Source: JAIQFL01 sp035295745 (GTDB lineage Bacteria; Acidobacteriota; Terriglobia; Bryobacterales; Bryobacteraceae). From it: a DNA stretch of 64,000 nucleotides. Positions 34,532-43,813 of the stretch are shown piece by piece. Under the pieces are notes generated by a model, which ran no database searches, had not been told where the DNA came from, and worked only from the letters and a program-made list of their open reading frames with translations. The first letter of the stretch is position 1, and every line of letters starts with the position of its first letter. The translations under genes were made by a program, and so were the position numbers. The stretch lies in the NCBI GenBank assembly GCA_035295745.1, contig DATGIL010000004.1, forward strand, positions 33,572 to 97,571, given 5' to 3'.

Positions 34532-35632
34532 ATGAAGCTAGATCGCAGAGTCTTTCTTCTCGGCTCGGCCATGGCCGCGCAGGCATACCAAGCCGAAAGA
34601 CCGATCGGCACCGCGATGATCGGTACGGGGAATCGCGGATCCTTTCTCCTCCAGGGCGTGCTCCAGCAGCCCGACGCGAAAGTGGCGGCGGTCTGTGACA
34701 TCAAGCCCGACCGTCTCGACAAAGCGGCAACCGCGGCGGCCCGCGACCGTCCGGCCACCGAAACCGATTGGCGGAAATTAATCGATCGCAAAGATGTGGA
34801 CGCCGTTTTCATCGCGACTCCGCCTTATCTCCACTCCGAAATGGCCATCGCTGCCATTCAGGCGGGCAAGCACGTCTATTGCGAAAAGCCTCTGGGCGTG
34901 ACTCCGGAACAGATTCGCGCCCTGCTGCAAACCGCGCGCGGATCGCATCAGGTATTCGTGGCGGGACAACAGTTGCGTTCGCAGAAGCAACTCTCCGACG
35001 TGGTTCGGAAGATTCAGGACGGGCTGATTGGCGACGTTCTGATGGTGAAAGCGCAGCGACACGCCACGGCCGACCTTCCGCACGATGGGACCTCGGGCGA
35101 CTGGTATTTCGACGTGACGAAATCGGGCGGGTACCTCGTGGAGCAGTCGGTGCACAATCTCGATCTGTGCAACTGGGTGATCGGCGCGCACCCGTTGCGG
35201 GCCGCGGGGTTCGGCGCGATTCAGCTCTACAAGAACGATCCGCCGGGGCGCACGATCTTCGATTGCGGCTCGCTCACGTACGACTATCCGAAGGGCGTGA
35301 AGCTGTCGTTCACGCAGAATGTGTTTCATCCCGCGTCGATGCCGAACGGCGGACAGTATGTGTATGTATACGGCTCAAAAGGCGCGATCGATCTGATGGC
35401 GGGCACCATGTATTCGCCGGGGAGCGGCGCTCCGCCGGTGGTGGTGTCGCCGAAGGTGCAGGAAGATCAATATGCTCACATCCGGGCGTTCTACGACTCG
35501 ATCGCCAAGGGGACGCCGCCGCCGGTGGACGTGACGATCGGCGCGACGGCCGCGCTTACCGCAATCCTGGGGCATCGGGCGATGGTGCAGGAGAAGGTAG
35601 TGACTTGGAGCGATTTGGGGGTGGAGGTATGA
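34532..35632 (+). CDS. Gfo/Idh/MocA family oxidoreductase, Tat-like leader
   Basis: A 366-residue NAD(P)-dependent oxidoreductase. The leader MKLDRRVFLLGSAMAAQA carries a twin arginine and a hydrophobic stretch, suggesting Tat export with bound cofactor. The Rossmann motif is TAMIGTGNRGSFLLQGVL, and the conserved catalytic-region motif is GKHVYCEKPLGV. The C-terminal domain has GGYLVEQSVHNLDLCNWVIG with the usual His. Relatives act on sugars, inositols or O-glycans. The stop overlaps the next start by four bases (ATGA), so it is coupled to the TIM-barrel isomerase. Confidence 0.92.
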   Translation: MKLDRRVFLLGSAMAAQAYQAERPIGTAMIGTGNRGSFLLQGVLQQPDAKVAAVCDIKPDRLDKAATAAARDRPATETDWRKLIDRKDVDAVFIATPPYLHSEMAIAAIQAGKHVYCEKPLGVTPEQIRALLQTARGSHQVFVAGQQLRSQKQLSDVVRKIQDGLIGDVLMVKAQRHATADLPHDGTSGDWYFDVTKSGGYLVEQSVHNLDLCNWVIGAHPLRAAGFGAIQLYKNDPPGRTIFDCGSLTYDYPKGVKLSFTQNVFHPASMPNGGQYVYVYGSKGAIDLMAGTMYSPGSGAPPVVVSPKVQEDQYAHIRAFYDSIAKGTPPPVDVTIGATAALTAILGHRAMVQEKVVTWSDLGVEV

Positions 35633-36534
35633 GGTCCCTCGATCGACGCGAGGTGCTGGGACTGCCCCTCGCCGCGGCGGCGCTGGCCGCGCAATCGCGC
35701 CCACACCTGGTGAAAGGAATCTGCTCGGTCATCTTCCCCAAGGAGATGCCGCGCGCGGAGTGCTTCGCGCGCGCAAAGTCCGCCGGATTCGACGCGATGG
35801 AATTGGCGATCGGTCCCGATCTGCCGCTCGACGTCAGCCATGACGACGCACGGCGCCTGGGCGATGCGGCGCATAAGGCAGGGATTCAGATTGCGACGCT
35901 ATGGGTGTCGGACGCGCTGCACCAGAATCCGCTGAACGCGGCGGAACCTGCTGTGCGGGCGCGCGGCGTCGAGGCGATTCGCCGTGCGATCTCCATCGCT
36001 GGGGATCTGAACTGCGGCGCCTTGCTGCTGTATGCGGTGCGGCTGGGGAGTGGTCCGAAACTCGAGGTCGGGTCGCAGGATACGTGGGATCGGTTTACGG
36101 CGGAGTTGGCGAAGGTCGCGCCCGACGGCGAGCGGGGCAAAGTGCTGCTGAATCCGGAGAACGTGTGGAATAAGTTCCTGCTCAGTCCGCTGGAGATGCG
36201 TGCGTTTCTCGATCAGTTTCACAGTGCGTGGGTGGGCGCCCATTTCGATACCGGCAACGTGATGCAGTACGGCTATCCGGAGGACTGGATTCTGACGCTG
36301 GGTCCACGCATCAAGCGCATTCACCTGAAGGATTTCAAGCTGAGTACGCGGGGCGAGTCGGGACGTTTTGCGGATCTGCTGGAAGGGGATGTGAATTGGA
36401 AGGCGGTGATGGATGCGCTGACGAAGATCGGGTACCAGGGGTTCGTTTCGGCGGAGATCGGGTACGATGGCGCGCGTCCGGACCAGTTGAGGCAGGTGGC
36501 GGCGGCAGTGGACAAGATTCTCGCCCTTGCTTAG
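35629..36534 (+). CDS. Sugar phosphate isomerase/epimerase-like TIM barrel protein
   Basis: A 301-residue xylose-isomerase-like TIM barrel. The leader MRSLDRREVLGLPLAAAALA has a twin arginine and looks Tat-type. Barrel motifs include RAKSAGFDAMELAIG, LLNPENVWNKFLLSP (metal Glu region), GAHFDTGNVMQYGYPEDW (Asp/His metal site) and RIKRIHLKDFK. The last strand is FVSAEIGYDG. With the Gfo/Idh protein it forms a translationally coupled pair, a pairing common in gene sets for sugar or cyclitol breakdown. The frame upstream to 34768 is the shadow of the Gfo/Idh gene and not part of this protein. Confidence 0.9.
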   Translation: MRSLDRREVLGLPLAAAALAAQSRPHLVKGICSVIFPKEMPRAECFARAKSAGFDAMELAIGPDLPLDVSHDDARRLGDAAHKAGIQIATLWVSDALHQNPLNAAEPAVRARGVEAIRRAISIAGDLNCGALLLYAVRLGSGPKLEVGSQDTWDRFTAELAKVAPDGERGKVLLNPENVWNKFLLSPLEMRAFLDQFHSAWVGAHFDTGNVMQYGYPEDWILTLGPRIKRIHLKDFKLSTRGESGRFADLLEGDVNWKAVMDALTKIGYQGFVSAEIGYDGARPDQLRQVAAAVDKILALA

Positions 36535-36607
36535 AAATCGCCGAAACGGCGGATTTGTGGGGAATTCTGACATAATAGGGGCAAGATCGGGCCGGGAGAC
36601 CGCGAAG

Positions 36608-37816
36608 ATGAAGAATTGCAATGTGTTACTTCTCCTTGGGGTGATTGCGGCAGGACAGCTCGCGGGCCAAACAGGGGGAATGGGTGGGACGACTCCTACT
36701 ACGGGGAACGGCGGACAGACCAGCGTACAAGCCAATCCCACTCTCGGCTCGGGAGGCGGAGCTCGCGGACCCGATCTGTCTCGTCCGATCTATATCTCGG
36801 GCCGAGTCGCCATCGAGGATGGCTCGGCGCTCCCGGAGAACATCACCATCCAGCGAGTGTGCAGCGGCATCTCCAAGACCGTCGCCTATACCGATCCGAA
36901 AGGCCACTTCAACTTTCAATGGGGCGATCGGAACATTGTGATGGCGGATGCTGCCGACGCCGGCTCGGGACCGGGGCCGGGGCGCGGATCGGGCGGCGGA
37001 TTCGGGAGCGCGCAATCCGCGGGCGGCGGAAGCGCACTGGCGACCGACCCGTTCGGCAGCCGCATGATGAATTGTGAACTGCGCGCGTATGTGGCGGGCT
37101 TCAACTCCGATACGATCAATTTGTTCAATCGCCGCGCTGCCGACAACCCGGATGTTGGCGTGATCGTGCTGCACCGCCTCGCTGGAGTGTCGGGATCGTC
37201 GATCAGCATGACCTCGATGAAGGCGCCGAAGGAGGCGAAGAAGGCTTACGAACATGGACTTCAGTCGCTACTCAAAAATAAGCAGGCGGACGCAGTCAAG
37301 GATTTCGAAAAGGCGGTCGCTGTGTACCCGAGCTATGCCGACGCGTGGGTGAATCTGGGCAAGTTGCGACTGGACCAACAATCGATCGAGCCGGCTCGAG
37401 AAGCGCTGCACAAAGCAATGGAGTCGGACCCTCAGCTCGTGGCACCGTACCTGGAGCTGGGACTGCTGGCGGCGCGGGATGCAAAGTGGGAAGAAGCGGG
37501 AAAGTATCTCGATCGCGCCCTGGAACTCGATCCGGTGGACTTTCCGCAAGCCTGGTATGCAGACGCGGTAGCCAACTACAACCTCAAGAAGTATGACGCC
37601 GCGGAGCGGAGCGCGCGCGCGGCCGTCAAGCTCGACACGCGGCATGCCAATCCGCGATCGGACTATCTACTGGGGATGGTGCTGGTCGAGAAGCAGGATT
37701 ATGCAGGCGCGGCGGCGGAGCTGACGGCCTTCGTGAAACTCGCGCCCGACGCGCCCGATGTGGCGCAGGTCAGGAACGAGCTGGGGCGCCTCGAGAAGCT
37801 TATGAGCGCGAAGTAG
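36608..37816 (+). CDS. Secreted TPR protein with Gly-rich N-terminal region
   Basis: A 402-residue exported protein. The leader is MKNCNVLLLLGVIAAGQLAG. The N-terminal half has a beta module (ISGRVAIEDGSALPENITIQ and YTDPKGHFNFQWGD, a CarboxypepD_reg-like pattern) and a Gly/Ser-rich loop. TPR units begin near residue 205 (AKKAYEHGLQSLLKNKQADA) and run to the end (YPSYADAWVNLGKLRLDQQS, ELDPVDFPQAWYADAVANYN). It is probably a periplasmic or surface scaffold. The frame opens at 36527; the ATG at 36608 gives the signal peptide. A second TPR gene follows 5 bp downstream. Confidence 0.85.
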   Translation: MKNCNVLLLLGVIAAGQLAGQTGGMGGTTPTTGNGGQTSVQANPTLGSGGGARGPDLSRPIYISGRVAIEDGSALPENITIQRVCSGISKTVAYTDPKGHFNFQWGDRNIVMADAADAGSGPGPGRGSGGGFGSAQSAGGGSALATDPFGSRMMNCELRAYVAGFNSDTINLFNRRAADNPDVGVIVLHRLAGVSGSSISMTSMKAPKEAKKAYEHGLQSLLKNKQADAVKDFEKAVAVYPSYADAWVNLGKLRLDQQSIEPAREALHKAMESDPQLVAPYLELGLLAARDAKWEEAGKYLDRALELDPVDFPQAWYADAVANYNLKKYDAAERSARAAVKLDTRHANPRSDYLLGMVLVEKQDYAGAAAELTAFVKLAPDAPDVAQVRNELGRLEKLMSAK

Positions 37817-37821
37817 GCCGC

Positions 37822-38823
37822 GTGCTGGCTCTCCTGCTGCTCCTGGTGGCGGCGTCTCCTCCGTACCAGGATCCCTTTCGTGCTGGACTGATCGCGCTGC
37901 AACGCGGCGATCTTCAGGCGGCGCAGACCAATCTCGAGGCCGCGCGCACTCTGGCACCGCGCGACGGGCGGGTTTGGGTAGCGCTGTCGCAAACTTATTG
38001 GCGGCTGCATCGGAATGACGATGCGGAAGCCGCAGCCAGCAAGGCCGCGGCGCTGGCACCCGAGGATCCGGCGGTTCTCGACAGTTTGGTCATCTACTAC
38101 TCCGAGACGTCACAGACGTTGAAGGCTGCCCAGGCGGCGGCGAAATATTCTTCCAAGGCGCCGGAGAAGAGCGCGGCTCGCGAGCGCGCCATCGATCTGT
38201 ATTTTCAGGCGACCCGTCCGCTGCTGGACCAGCAGAAATTCGGAGAAGCCGCGACGATTCTGAAAGAAGCCGTGGGGCGGCTGCCCGGAAGCGCGCAACT
38301 CGAATTGGCGCTGGGCGTGAGCTACTACGGCTTGCGCCGCTTCGATGAGGCGGCGGACGCCTTTCTCCGCACCATTGCGATAGCGCCCGAAATTGAGCAG
38401 CCATATTCGTTCCTCGGCAAGATTCTGGACGAGATCCCCAATCGCCTGCCACAGGTCACTGAGAAATTCGCGGCGTATGAGGCCGCTCATCCGACCAGTG
38501 CGGAAGGGTATTTGTGGCACGCGAAAGCGCTGAATGCACAGTCGCTCCCGGCGGACGAGTCGTTGCGGCTGCTGGAGAAGTCCATGTCGCTGAATGGCGG
38601 CGACGCGTCGGCGTATTTCGAAATGGGCACGGTGTTGGACCGCTTGCAGCGCTTTACGGACGCGGTTGCGGCGTTCGAACAGGCGGTGAAGCTGGCGCCC
38701 GGGGATCCGGCGGGGCACTATCGTCTGGCTCGCGATTACGATCGCATTGGGAAGCACGAGGCCGCGCAGGCGGAGCGTGAAAAGCACGCGCAGTTGGTGA
38801 AAGCACAGGAGGCGATACGGTAG
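37822..38823 (+). CDS. Secreted TPR protein
   Basis: A 333-residue protein starting at GTG with a short leader (MLALLLLLVAASPPYQDPFR). The rest is almost all TPR-like helices, for example LIALQRGDLQAAQTNLEAAR, LGVSYYGLRRFDEAADAFLR and FEMGTVLDRLQRFTDAVAAF. The C-terminal helix is rich in Ala, Glu and Lys. It lies 5 bp after the previous TPR gene on the same strand, so the pair is almost certainly cotranscribed. Partners are unknown; periplasmic TPR proteins generally organise envelope complexes. Confidence 0.85.
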   Translation: MLALLLLLVAASPPYQDPFRAGLIALQRGDLQAAQTNLEAARTLAPRDGRVWVALSQTYWRLHRNDDAEAAASKAAALAPEDPAVLDSLVIYYSETSQTLKAAQAAAKYSSKAPEKSAARERAIDLYFQATRPLLDQQKFGEAATILKEAVGRLPGSAQLELALGVSYYGLRRFDEAADAFLRTIAIAPEIEQPYSFLGKILDEIPNRLPQVTEKFAAYEAAHPTSAEGYLWHAKALNAQSLPADESLRLLEKSMSLNGGDASAYFEMGTVLDRLQRFTDAVAAFEQAVKLAPGDPAGHYRLARDYDRIGKHEAAQAEREKHAQLVKAQEAIR

Positions 38824-38849
38824 GCCGTCAAACTCAGGCGCTCCCGCCA

Positions 38850-40286
38850 CTACTGAATCGTAATTGCACGTGTGACCGCAGTCATCTTTTCGGACGTCGC
38901 TTCCTGCACCAATACGCGGAGATTGTAGAAGCCGGGCGGGGCGTGCAGCGATAACGAAATCGTGAGACCTTGCGACGCGAGGGACTCGAAGCTGGCATCT
39001 TTCAGTGCCATCTCCGCTTCGGCTTGTCTGCCGGTGACAAAATTGGCCTGCTTGTCGAACAGAGCCGCGATCACCCGCACCTTCTGCTTGCGGCGATCCT
39101 GTTCCTTCTCGAAATGGAGCCGGGTCACATCGATGGAGGCTTGTACACCGCCATCGAGGCCGCTCTCCGAATCATCGGGCTCCGCCTGGATTTCGGCCGC
39201 TACATCGGACGGCGAGTCCGTGCCCAGCAGTACGCGATCGCGCCCCTCCTGTTCCGCCTGGTCCGGCCTTTCGGAAGGCGCGCGATACCCGATCAGGGCC
39301 TGCACGATTCCGCGATGTCCCTTCGCCAGCCGGACTTCGAGCGAATGATACTTTCCATCGCCGGCCGCGGGAAGTCCGAGGATGTAGATCACGTCAGGCA
39401 CGGCCTCGAGGCGATGGAGGCCGGCAGAAAGATCGCTGCTGTGGGGGACGTATTCTCCCCCGGTTGCCGATGCGAGGATCGCCAAGGCGTCTCCGGATTC
39501 AGCCGCCTCGCTGGCGTTCAACGTGTTGATGACGATTCGGCTATGCAAAGCACTGCTGGTGACCGCCTCCAGGCGAGATTCCTCTTGCGCGGAAGAGAAG
39601 CCGGAAGATGCCAGGATGACGACGTGCCGGCCCGGCATTCTGCTCATCGTCGCGACCACGCGGCCGATCGACACTAGGGTATCGTCCGCATTCAAACGGG
39701 CGTCTTCGCCGGAGTGCCTGGCATTGGGCGATACAGACGCGATAGAGGAAGTCAGCTTCTCCAGGTCGGCAGTGAACATCACGATCCCTGCCCGTGAGGT
39801 GGTAAAGATCCCGACGGCGTCGCCGGGCGATAGAAATGACGAAACGAACTTCGCCGCGGCGGCCTTAACGCGAGTGAGACCGGCAGCGTCGGTGTTCAAG
39901 TCGTCGAACACCAGCGCGATGAATCGAGTGGGCAGGTCGGTGTTCAGCACGGCGCCTGGAAAAGGAAGCGGGTTCCCCAGAGGACCCGGACCGGCGCCGG
40001 ATCCGGATGCGGCGGGAAGCGTGAGGCTTTCGCTGGAGAAGGTAGCGATTTCGCGCTTTTGCCCGGAGTCGCGGATTTCGAAATCCTGGCGGGTGAGGCC
40101 GGCAATCACCGCGCCTTTCGCGTCGCGGACCACCACCGGGACTTCCAGGAGATCCGCCGGCGTGCGAGTGGAAAGCGGAGCATACGGTAGAACGTGTACG
40201 GTCAGCTCATCGGCGGGAACTGACTGTTGAGCGGCAAGTGTGGTAGCGAGCCAGCAAAGAGCGCTGGCACACAGCATGATTCTCAT
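38850..40286 (-). CDS. VWFA-related secreted protein (acidobacterial type)
   Basis: A 478-residue protein with leader MRIMLCASALCWLATTLAAQ. The N-terminal module LLEVPVVVRDAKGAVIAGLT followed by RQDFEIRDSGQKREIATFSS is the standard opening of the acidobacterial VWFA-related family. The VWA core has RFIALVFDDLNTDAAGLTRV (metal Asp), GDAVGIFTTSRAGIVMFTAD and GRHVVILASSGFSSAQEESR. The C-terminal part has VIYILGLPAAGDGKYHSLEV. It overlaps proC downstream in translation order (proC stop and this ATG share ATGA), so it is the second gene of a proC-VWFA pair. Its function is unknown. Confidence 0.88.
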   Translation of the reverse strand: MRIMLCASALCWLATTLAAQQSVPADELTVHVLPYAPLSTRTPADLLEVPVVVRDAKGAVIAGLTRQDFEIRDSGQKREIATFSSESLTLPAASGSGAGPGPLGNPLPFPGAVLNTDLPTRFIALVFDDLNTDAAGLTRVKAAAAKFVSSFLSPGDAVGIFTTSRAGIVMFTADLEKLTSSIASVSPNARHSGEDARLNADDTLVSIGRVVATMSRMPGRHVVILASSGFSSAQEESRLEAVTSSALHSRIVINTLNASEAAESGDALAILASATGGEYVPHSSDLSAGLHRLEAVPDVIYILGLPAAGDGKYHSLEVRLAKGHRGIVQALIGYRAPSERPDQAEQEGRDRVLLGTDSPSDVAAEIQAEPDDSESGLDGGVQASIDVTRLHFEKEQDRRKQKVRVIAALFDKQANFVTGRQAEAEMALKDASFESLASQGLTISLSLHAPPGFYNLRVLVQEATSEKMTAVTRAITIQ

Positions 40287-41128
40287 AACTTCACCGGCAT
40301 TCCTAAATGGGCGGCGGTCTTAGTGGCTTCTTCGACGGCACGTGCGAGCACGGAGCGTACCCGCCCGTCTTCCAGGATTAGCAACCCCGCAATGGTGCAC
40401 CCGGCGGGAGTTGTGACATCATCGCGCAGAGCAGCCGGATGGCGTCCACTGGTGAGCACCATTTTCGCCGCTCCCAATGCGGTCTGTGCGACCAGGGTGA
40501 GGGCGAGCTGGCGAGGCAGACCCACGCGCACACCGGCATCTGCCAGCGCTTCCATGATGAGGTATTGGTAGGCCGGTCCACTGGCGCTCAGGGCGGTGAC
40601 GGCGTTGAAGTGAGACTCGTCGAGCGCCAGGCACTTGCCAACGCCTTCGAAGATCTGACGGGCGCGTGCCAGGTCGTGGCCGCGAGCATTCCTGCCGCCG
40701 CAGACGACCGTCATGCCTTCCCCTACGACGGCAGGCGTGTTGGGCATGGCGCGCACCACCGGATTCTGGGTCCCCAGCAGGGACTCCAGCTTCTCCGTGG
40801 AAACGCCGGCAAGGATCGAGATGATGAGAGTCTCCGGCCGCAGACCAGAGTGCACCAGCGTATTCATTACCGAGGCAGCGTCCAGAGGCTTCACACAGAC
40901 CAGGATCAAGTCGGCCGTCGGTACACGTTCGTGATAATCGCTGGTGACGGTGACACCCAACGTCTGACTGGTGATTTCGCAGGCGGTGGCGTTCTTTTCG
41001 CCGGCCCACAAGCGATCTTTGGGAACGACACCAGTCGCGAGGAGGCCGCGCAACAGCGTCTGGCCCATCACGCCTGCACCGATTACTCCAAGAGACATCC
41101 CGTCTGCGATCACCTGTTCGTGCGACAT
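40283..41128 (-). CDS. proC: Pyrroline-5-carboxylate reductase
   Basis: A 281-residue ProC, catalysing the last step of proline synthesis with NAD(P)H. The Rossmann start is SLGVIGAGVMGQTLLRGLLA. Other family motifs are ILVCVKPLDAASVMNTL, PVVRAMPNTPAVVGEGMTVV, FNAVTALSASGPAYQYLIME and LTSGRHPAALRDDVTTPAGC (substrate-binding end). The length is standard. ATG 41128 gives a ten-residue extension before MSLGVIGAG; an ATG at 41098 is the alternative. Upstream lies a copy of the dispersed repeat. Confidence 0.96.
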   Translation of the reverse strand: MSHEQVIADGMSLGVIGAGVMGQTLLRGLLATGVVPKDRLWAGEKNATACEITSQTLGVTVTSDYHERVPTADLILVCVKPLDAASVMNTLVHSGLRPETLIISILAGVSTEKLESLLGTQNPVVRAMPNTPAVVGEGMTVVCGGRNARGHDLARARQIFEGVGKCLALDESHFNAVTALSASGPAYQYLIMEALADAGVRVGLPRQLALTLVAQTALGAAKMVLTSGRHPAALRDDVTTPAGCTIAGLLILEDGRVRSVLARAVEEATKTAAHLGMPVKL

Positions 41129-41147
41129 GTTTTAGACCATAGCATGA

Positions 41148-41200
41148 GAAGTCCGCCGACAGATCGCCAGACGCTTGCTAACGCGCGTCGCAACGAGCGG
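41148..41200 (+). repeat. Dispersed composite repeat, modules A and B
   Basis: GAAGTCCGCCGACAGATCGC, then CAGACGCTTGCTAACGCGCG and TCGCAACGAGCGG. It is the best plus-strand copy of the first half of the family; the inverted copy at 11831-11884 differs at few positions. It lies just upstream of proC. Confidence 0.8.
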
Positions 41201-41288
41201 TCTTCGCAGCACACGAGGCCGCATACACGCAACGATCTACCAAACTATCCTTCGTCACGCGGCAATGACAGGTCCGCTTTGGTTAATG

Positions 41289-42404
41289 TCAGACCCAGAA
41301 GAGGGCGGGGTGGTCGTGGCCGGTGGCATGTGTCAGGATGCGATCGTAGATGCGCGCTCCCGAATCGCCGTTGGTGAAGACGAAGATGGCGTCGCCGGTT
41401 GCCGGCTCGGCGAGGACGAAGTTCTTGTATCCGCCGTTGTCTCCCCACTGCCAGACATATTCCTTGCCGGCGGTGCGTTCGATACCCCATCCCAGGCCCC
41501 AGCCGAGCATGGGGCGAATGCGAATCTGTTCCTGATGGATGGCGGGATTGCGCAGAGCGGAGGTTACGAAGCGTGCATAGTCCGGAGCGGTGGTCACCAG
41601 GCTGGCCGCCGCGTTGGGCAGCAGGTTGTTGGGTAGAGCAGGGACGCCCGCATCGCGCGCAGCCGATTCGTAATCGGAAAAGCGCCACGTTGTGACGGGC
41701 TGCCCTTTCTGCGTGGCTCGCTCGTGCATGTGACGCGCGGCCTGGTCCCAATTGGCGCGCAGTTCGCCCCGGCGATCGTAGGGGAGGGCGTACCGGCTGG
41801 CCAATTCGGGCTTCCAGATCATCGAACTGGACGTCATTCCGAGCGGCTGGAAGACCAGCTTGTCGATGACCTCGCAGAAGCCCATTCCGGTGACTTGTTC
41901 CAGGATGCGCTGCAGGTAGAAGAAGCCTTCACCGGAGTACTGAAATTTAGCGCCCGGCTCGAATTCGGGAGTGAGCGGTTTGCCGGCTTCGAAGCGCCAG
42001 TTGGGAAACCCGGAGCTATGGCTCAGGACTTGGCGGATGGTCACTTTGCGTGCTCGCTCGACGGTCAAGTCATCGACATAGGAGACCAGGGTGCGATCGA
42101 AATCGAGCTTGCCGGATTCGCGAAGGGCGAATGCGGCGTAGGCGGTGATCTGTTTGCTGAGGCTGGCCGCCTGGAAGATGGTGTCGAGCTTGACGGGCTC
42201 TTTCGTCTCGACGTTGCGCACGCCGAGCGGGCGGAACCACGGCTGCGCGCCGTTTCGCACCACGCCGATGATAGCGCCGGGAACCGGAGCGACACTCATC
42301 CACTCGAGAATCTCCGATTCAAAAGATGGCGGAGGCCCTTGCTTCCAAGCGGCCGCAATCATGGGGGAGGCGAGGACATCGCGAAGAAATTGACGGCGCT
42401 GCAT
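41289..42404 (-). CDS. Serine hydrolase, beta-lactamase/PBP fold
   Basis: A 371-residue class C-type serine hydrolase. The leader MQRRQFLRDVLASPMIAAAW has a twin arginine. The catalytic Ser-Lys pair is in FQAASLSKQITAYAA (Ser-81, Lys-84); the second motif is Tyr in KFQYSGEGFFYLQRI, where YSG replaces YxN. The third region is VWQWGDNGGYKNFV. Relatives are esterases, D-aminopeptidases or carboxypeptidases rather than true beta-lactamases. It starts 80 bp from the divergent MFS gene. An upstream ATG at 42422 would add six residues. Confidence 0.9.
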   Translation of the reverse strand: MQRRQFLRDVLASPMIAAAWKQGPPPSFESEILEWMSVAPVPGAIIGVVRNGAQPWFRPLGVRNVETKEPVKLDTIFQAASLSKQITAYAAFALRESGKLDFDRTLVSYVDDLTVERARKVTIRQVLSHSSGFPNWRFEAGKPLTPEFEPGAKFQYSGEGFFYLQRILEQVTGMGFCEVIDKLVFQPLGMTSSSMIWKPELASRYALPYDRRGELRANWDQAARHMHERATQKGQPVTTWRFSDYESAARDAGVPALPNNLLPNAAASLVTTAPDYARFVTSALRNPAIHQEQIRIRPMLGWGLGWGIERTAGKEYVWQWGDNGGYKNFVLAEPATGDAIFVFTNGDSGARIYDRILTHATGHDHPALFWV

Positions 42405-42484
42405 GGAAGTGAGACGCGGCAATGGAGGAGTCGTTAGGGGACCCGCCCTTCATGACCGCGTGTCACCCGTTACAATTGAAGGAA

Positions 42485-43672
42485 ATGGGGTTATTTCCGA
42501 CTGGGTTCGGCACCCGTTTCTGGGTGCTGATTGCAGCCACATTTTTGGGGTTTCTCGGCGAGGGGACCGTGCTCCCCGTGCTCGGGCCACACGTCCGTCA
42601 CGACCTGGGCGGCTCGGACCAGACGGTGGGATTGGCAATCGGTATCTTCTCGTTTGTGTCGCTGGCAGCGCGATTTCTCTCGGGTCCGCTGGCGGATCGC
42701 CGCGGCCGCAAGGTTTCCTTTCTGGCGGGCTTACTGAGTTGCGCACTCGCAGGGAGCGCGTGCTTGCTGCCATTCGGATTGCCGGGGATCTATCTGGGCC
42801 GGATGCTGCAAGGATTTGGGGAGGCATTCCTGTACACCGGAGCAGCGGCGTGGGCGGTGGAAACCGCGGGAGTGAAGCGCAGCGGGCAGGCGCTGGGCTA
42901 TGTGAGTTGCGGCATCTGGGGCGGCACGGCGGCGGGGCCGCTGGTGGGGCAGTGGCTCGGGTCGTTCGATCGCGCGGCGGCGATGCAGATAGTGGCCTCG
43001 CTGATCGCGTTCGGCCTCGTGATGCGCGTCGCGGAGGAGTACAAGCCGATGCCGCGCGAAGGGCACCGGACGTGGCTTTCGGGCAGGTTGATCGCCTCGG
43101 GGCTGGCGGTGGGCTTTGTGAACGTGCACTATCCGGTGGTCGCAGGTTTCCTGATTCTGCACCTGGCGCGGCACGGAAACTCGGGGCCGGCGGCATACAC
43201 GGCGTATGCGTCGGTGATTCTGCTGTCGCGCTTCTTCCTCGGCGGACTTCCTGATCGGATCCGTCCGGCCATCACCTTTTACGGCGGGCTGGGGTTGATG
43301 ACGATCGGCTTGCTGCTGCTTGCGCCGGGGCCTTCGCCGGCTGTGGCGGTATCCGCGGGCGCAGTGCTTGGATTGGGTATGTCGTTTCCGTGGTCGTCAA
43401 TTGCGTCGACTGTGGTACGCAGGGCGTCGGCGAGTGACCGCGGGTCCGCGCTGGGAGTGCTGACGGGGTTCTTCGATCTATTCGTGGGGGTGAGTTCCCT
43501 GGGCGCGGGCGCGGTGGCCGCGAGGTTCGGATACACCATGGCTTTTTGGATGGGAGCCATGTCGTTGGGCGCCGCGGCACTGGCGGGTTGGTATGTGTTC
43601 GCGCCGGAGAAGGTGAAAGAGCGGGCATACGCAGCGGCAGTGGTAGGAGCGGACGCGGCGACGGAAGGCTGA
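42485..43672 (+). CDS. Major facilitator superfamily transporter
   Basis: A 395-residue membrane transporter with about twelve helices. The first-loop signature is RFLSGPLADRRGRKVSFLAG between helices 2 and 3, and GIYLGRMLQGFGEAFLYTGA marks helix 4. The C-terminal half has LGMSFPWSSIASTVVRRASA and RGSALGVLTGFFDLFVGVSS. It is similar in pattern to drug or sugar exporters of the YfcJ/arabinose-efflux kind. The ATG at 42485 is preceded by GAAGGAA; the frame is open from 42422. It is divergent from a serine hydrolase. Confidence 0.9.
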   Translation: MGLFPTGFGTRFWVLIAATFLGFLGEGTVLPVLGPHVRHDLGGSDQTVGLAIGIFSFVSLAARFLSGPLADRRGRKVSFLAGLLSCALAGSACLLPFGLPGIYLGRMLQGFGEAFLYTGAAAWAVETAGVKRSGQALGYVSCGIWGGTAAGPLVGQWLGSFDRAAAMQIVASLIAFGLVMRVAEEYKPMPREGHRTWLSGRLIASGLAVGFVNVHYPVVAGFLILHLARHGNSGPAAYTAYASVILLSRFFLGGLPDRIRPAITFYGGLGLMTIGLLLLAPGPSPAVAVSAGAVLGLGMSFPWSSIASTVVRRASASDRGSALGVLTGFFDLFVGVSSLGAGAVAARFGYTMAFWMGAMSLGAAALAGWYVFAPEKVKERAYAAAVVGADAATEG

Positions 43673-43674
43673 GA

Positions 43675-43812
43675 GTGAATCGGCCTTACTATCACGACTT
43701 CTCCTGGGCATACGACTTGTTGCAAGAACGAGCGCGTCGCACCGCGAGTTACGGCGAACGATTCGGCATGGACGGATCGTCTGGTGGTAGTGACAGTCAG
43801 GTGCTGAGGTAA
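43675..43812 (+). pseudogene. Truncated 5' end of a methyltransferase-like gene
   Basis: A 45-codon frame starting GTG. The first residues NRPYYHDFSWAYDLLQERA match the usual N-terminus of class I SAM-dependent methyltransferases (YYxxFAWAYDLL pattern). The SAM-binding core is absent; the frame ends in unrelated sequence just where the inverted-repeat element starts (43814). It looks like a gene interrupted or deleted up to the element. Confidence 0.5.
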
Positions 43813-43813
43813 C

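Noticed and set aside
34768..35628. Upstream extension of the TIM-barrel gene
   Set aside because: It lies wholly inside the Gfo/Idh gene in another frame. The ATG at 35629 has a proper leader and an ATGA overlap.
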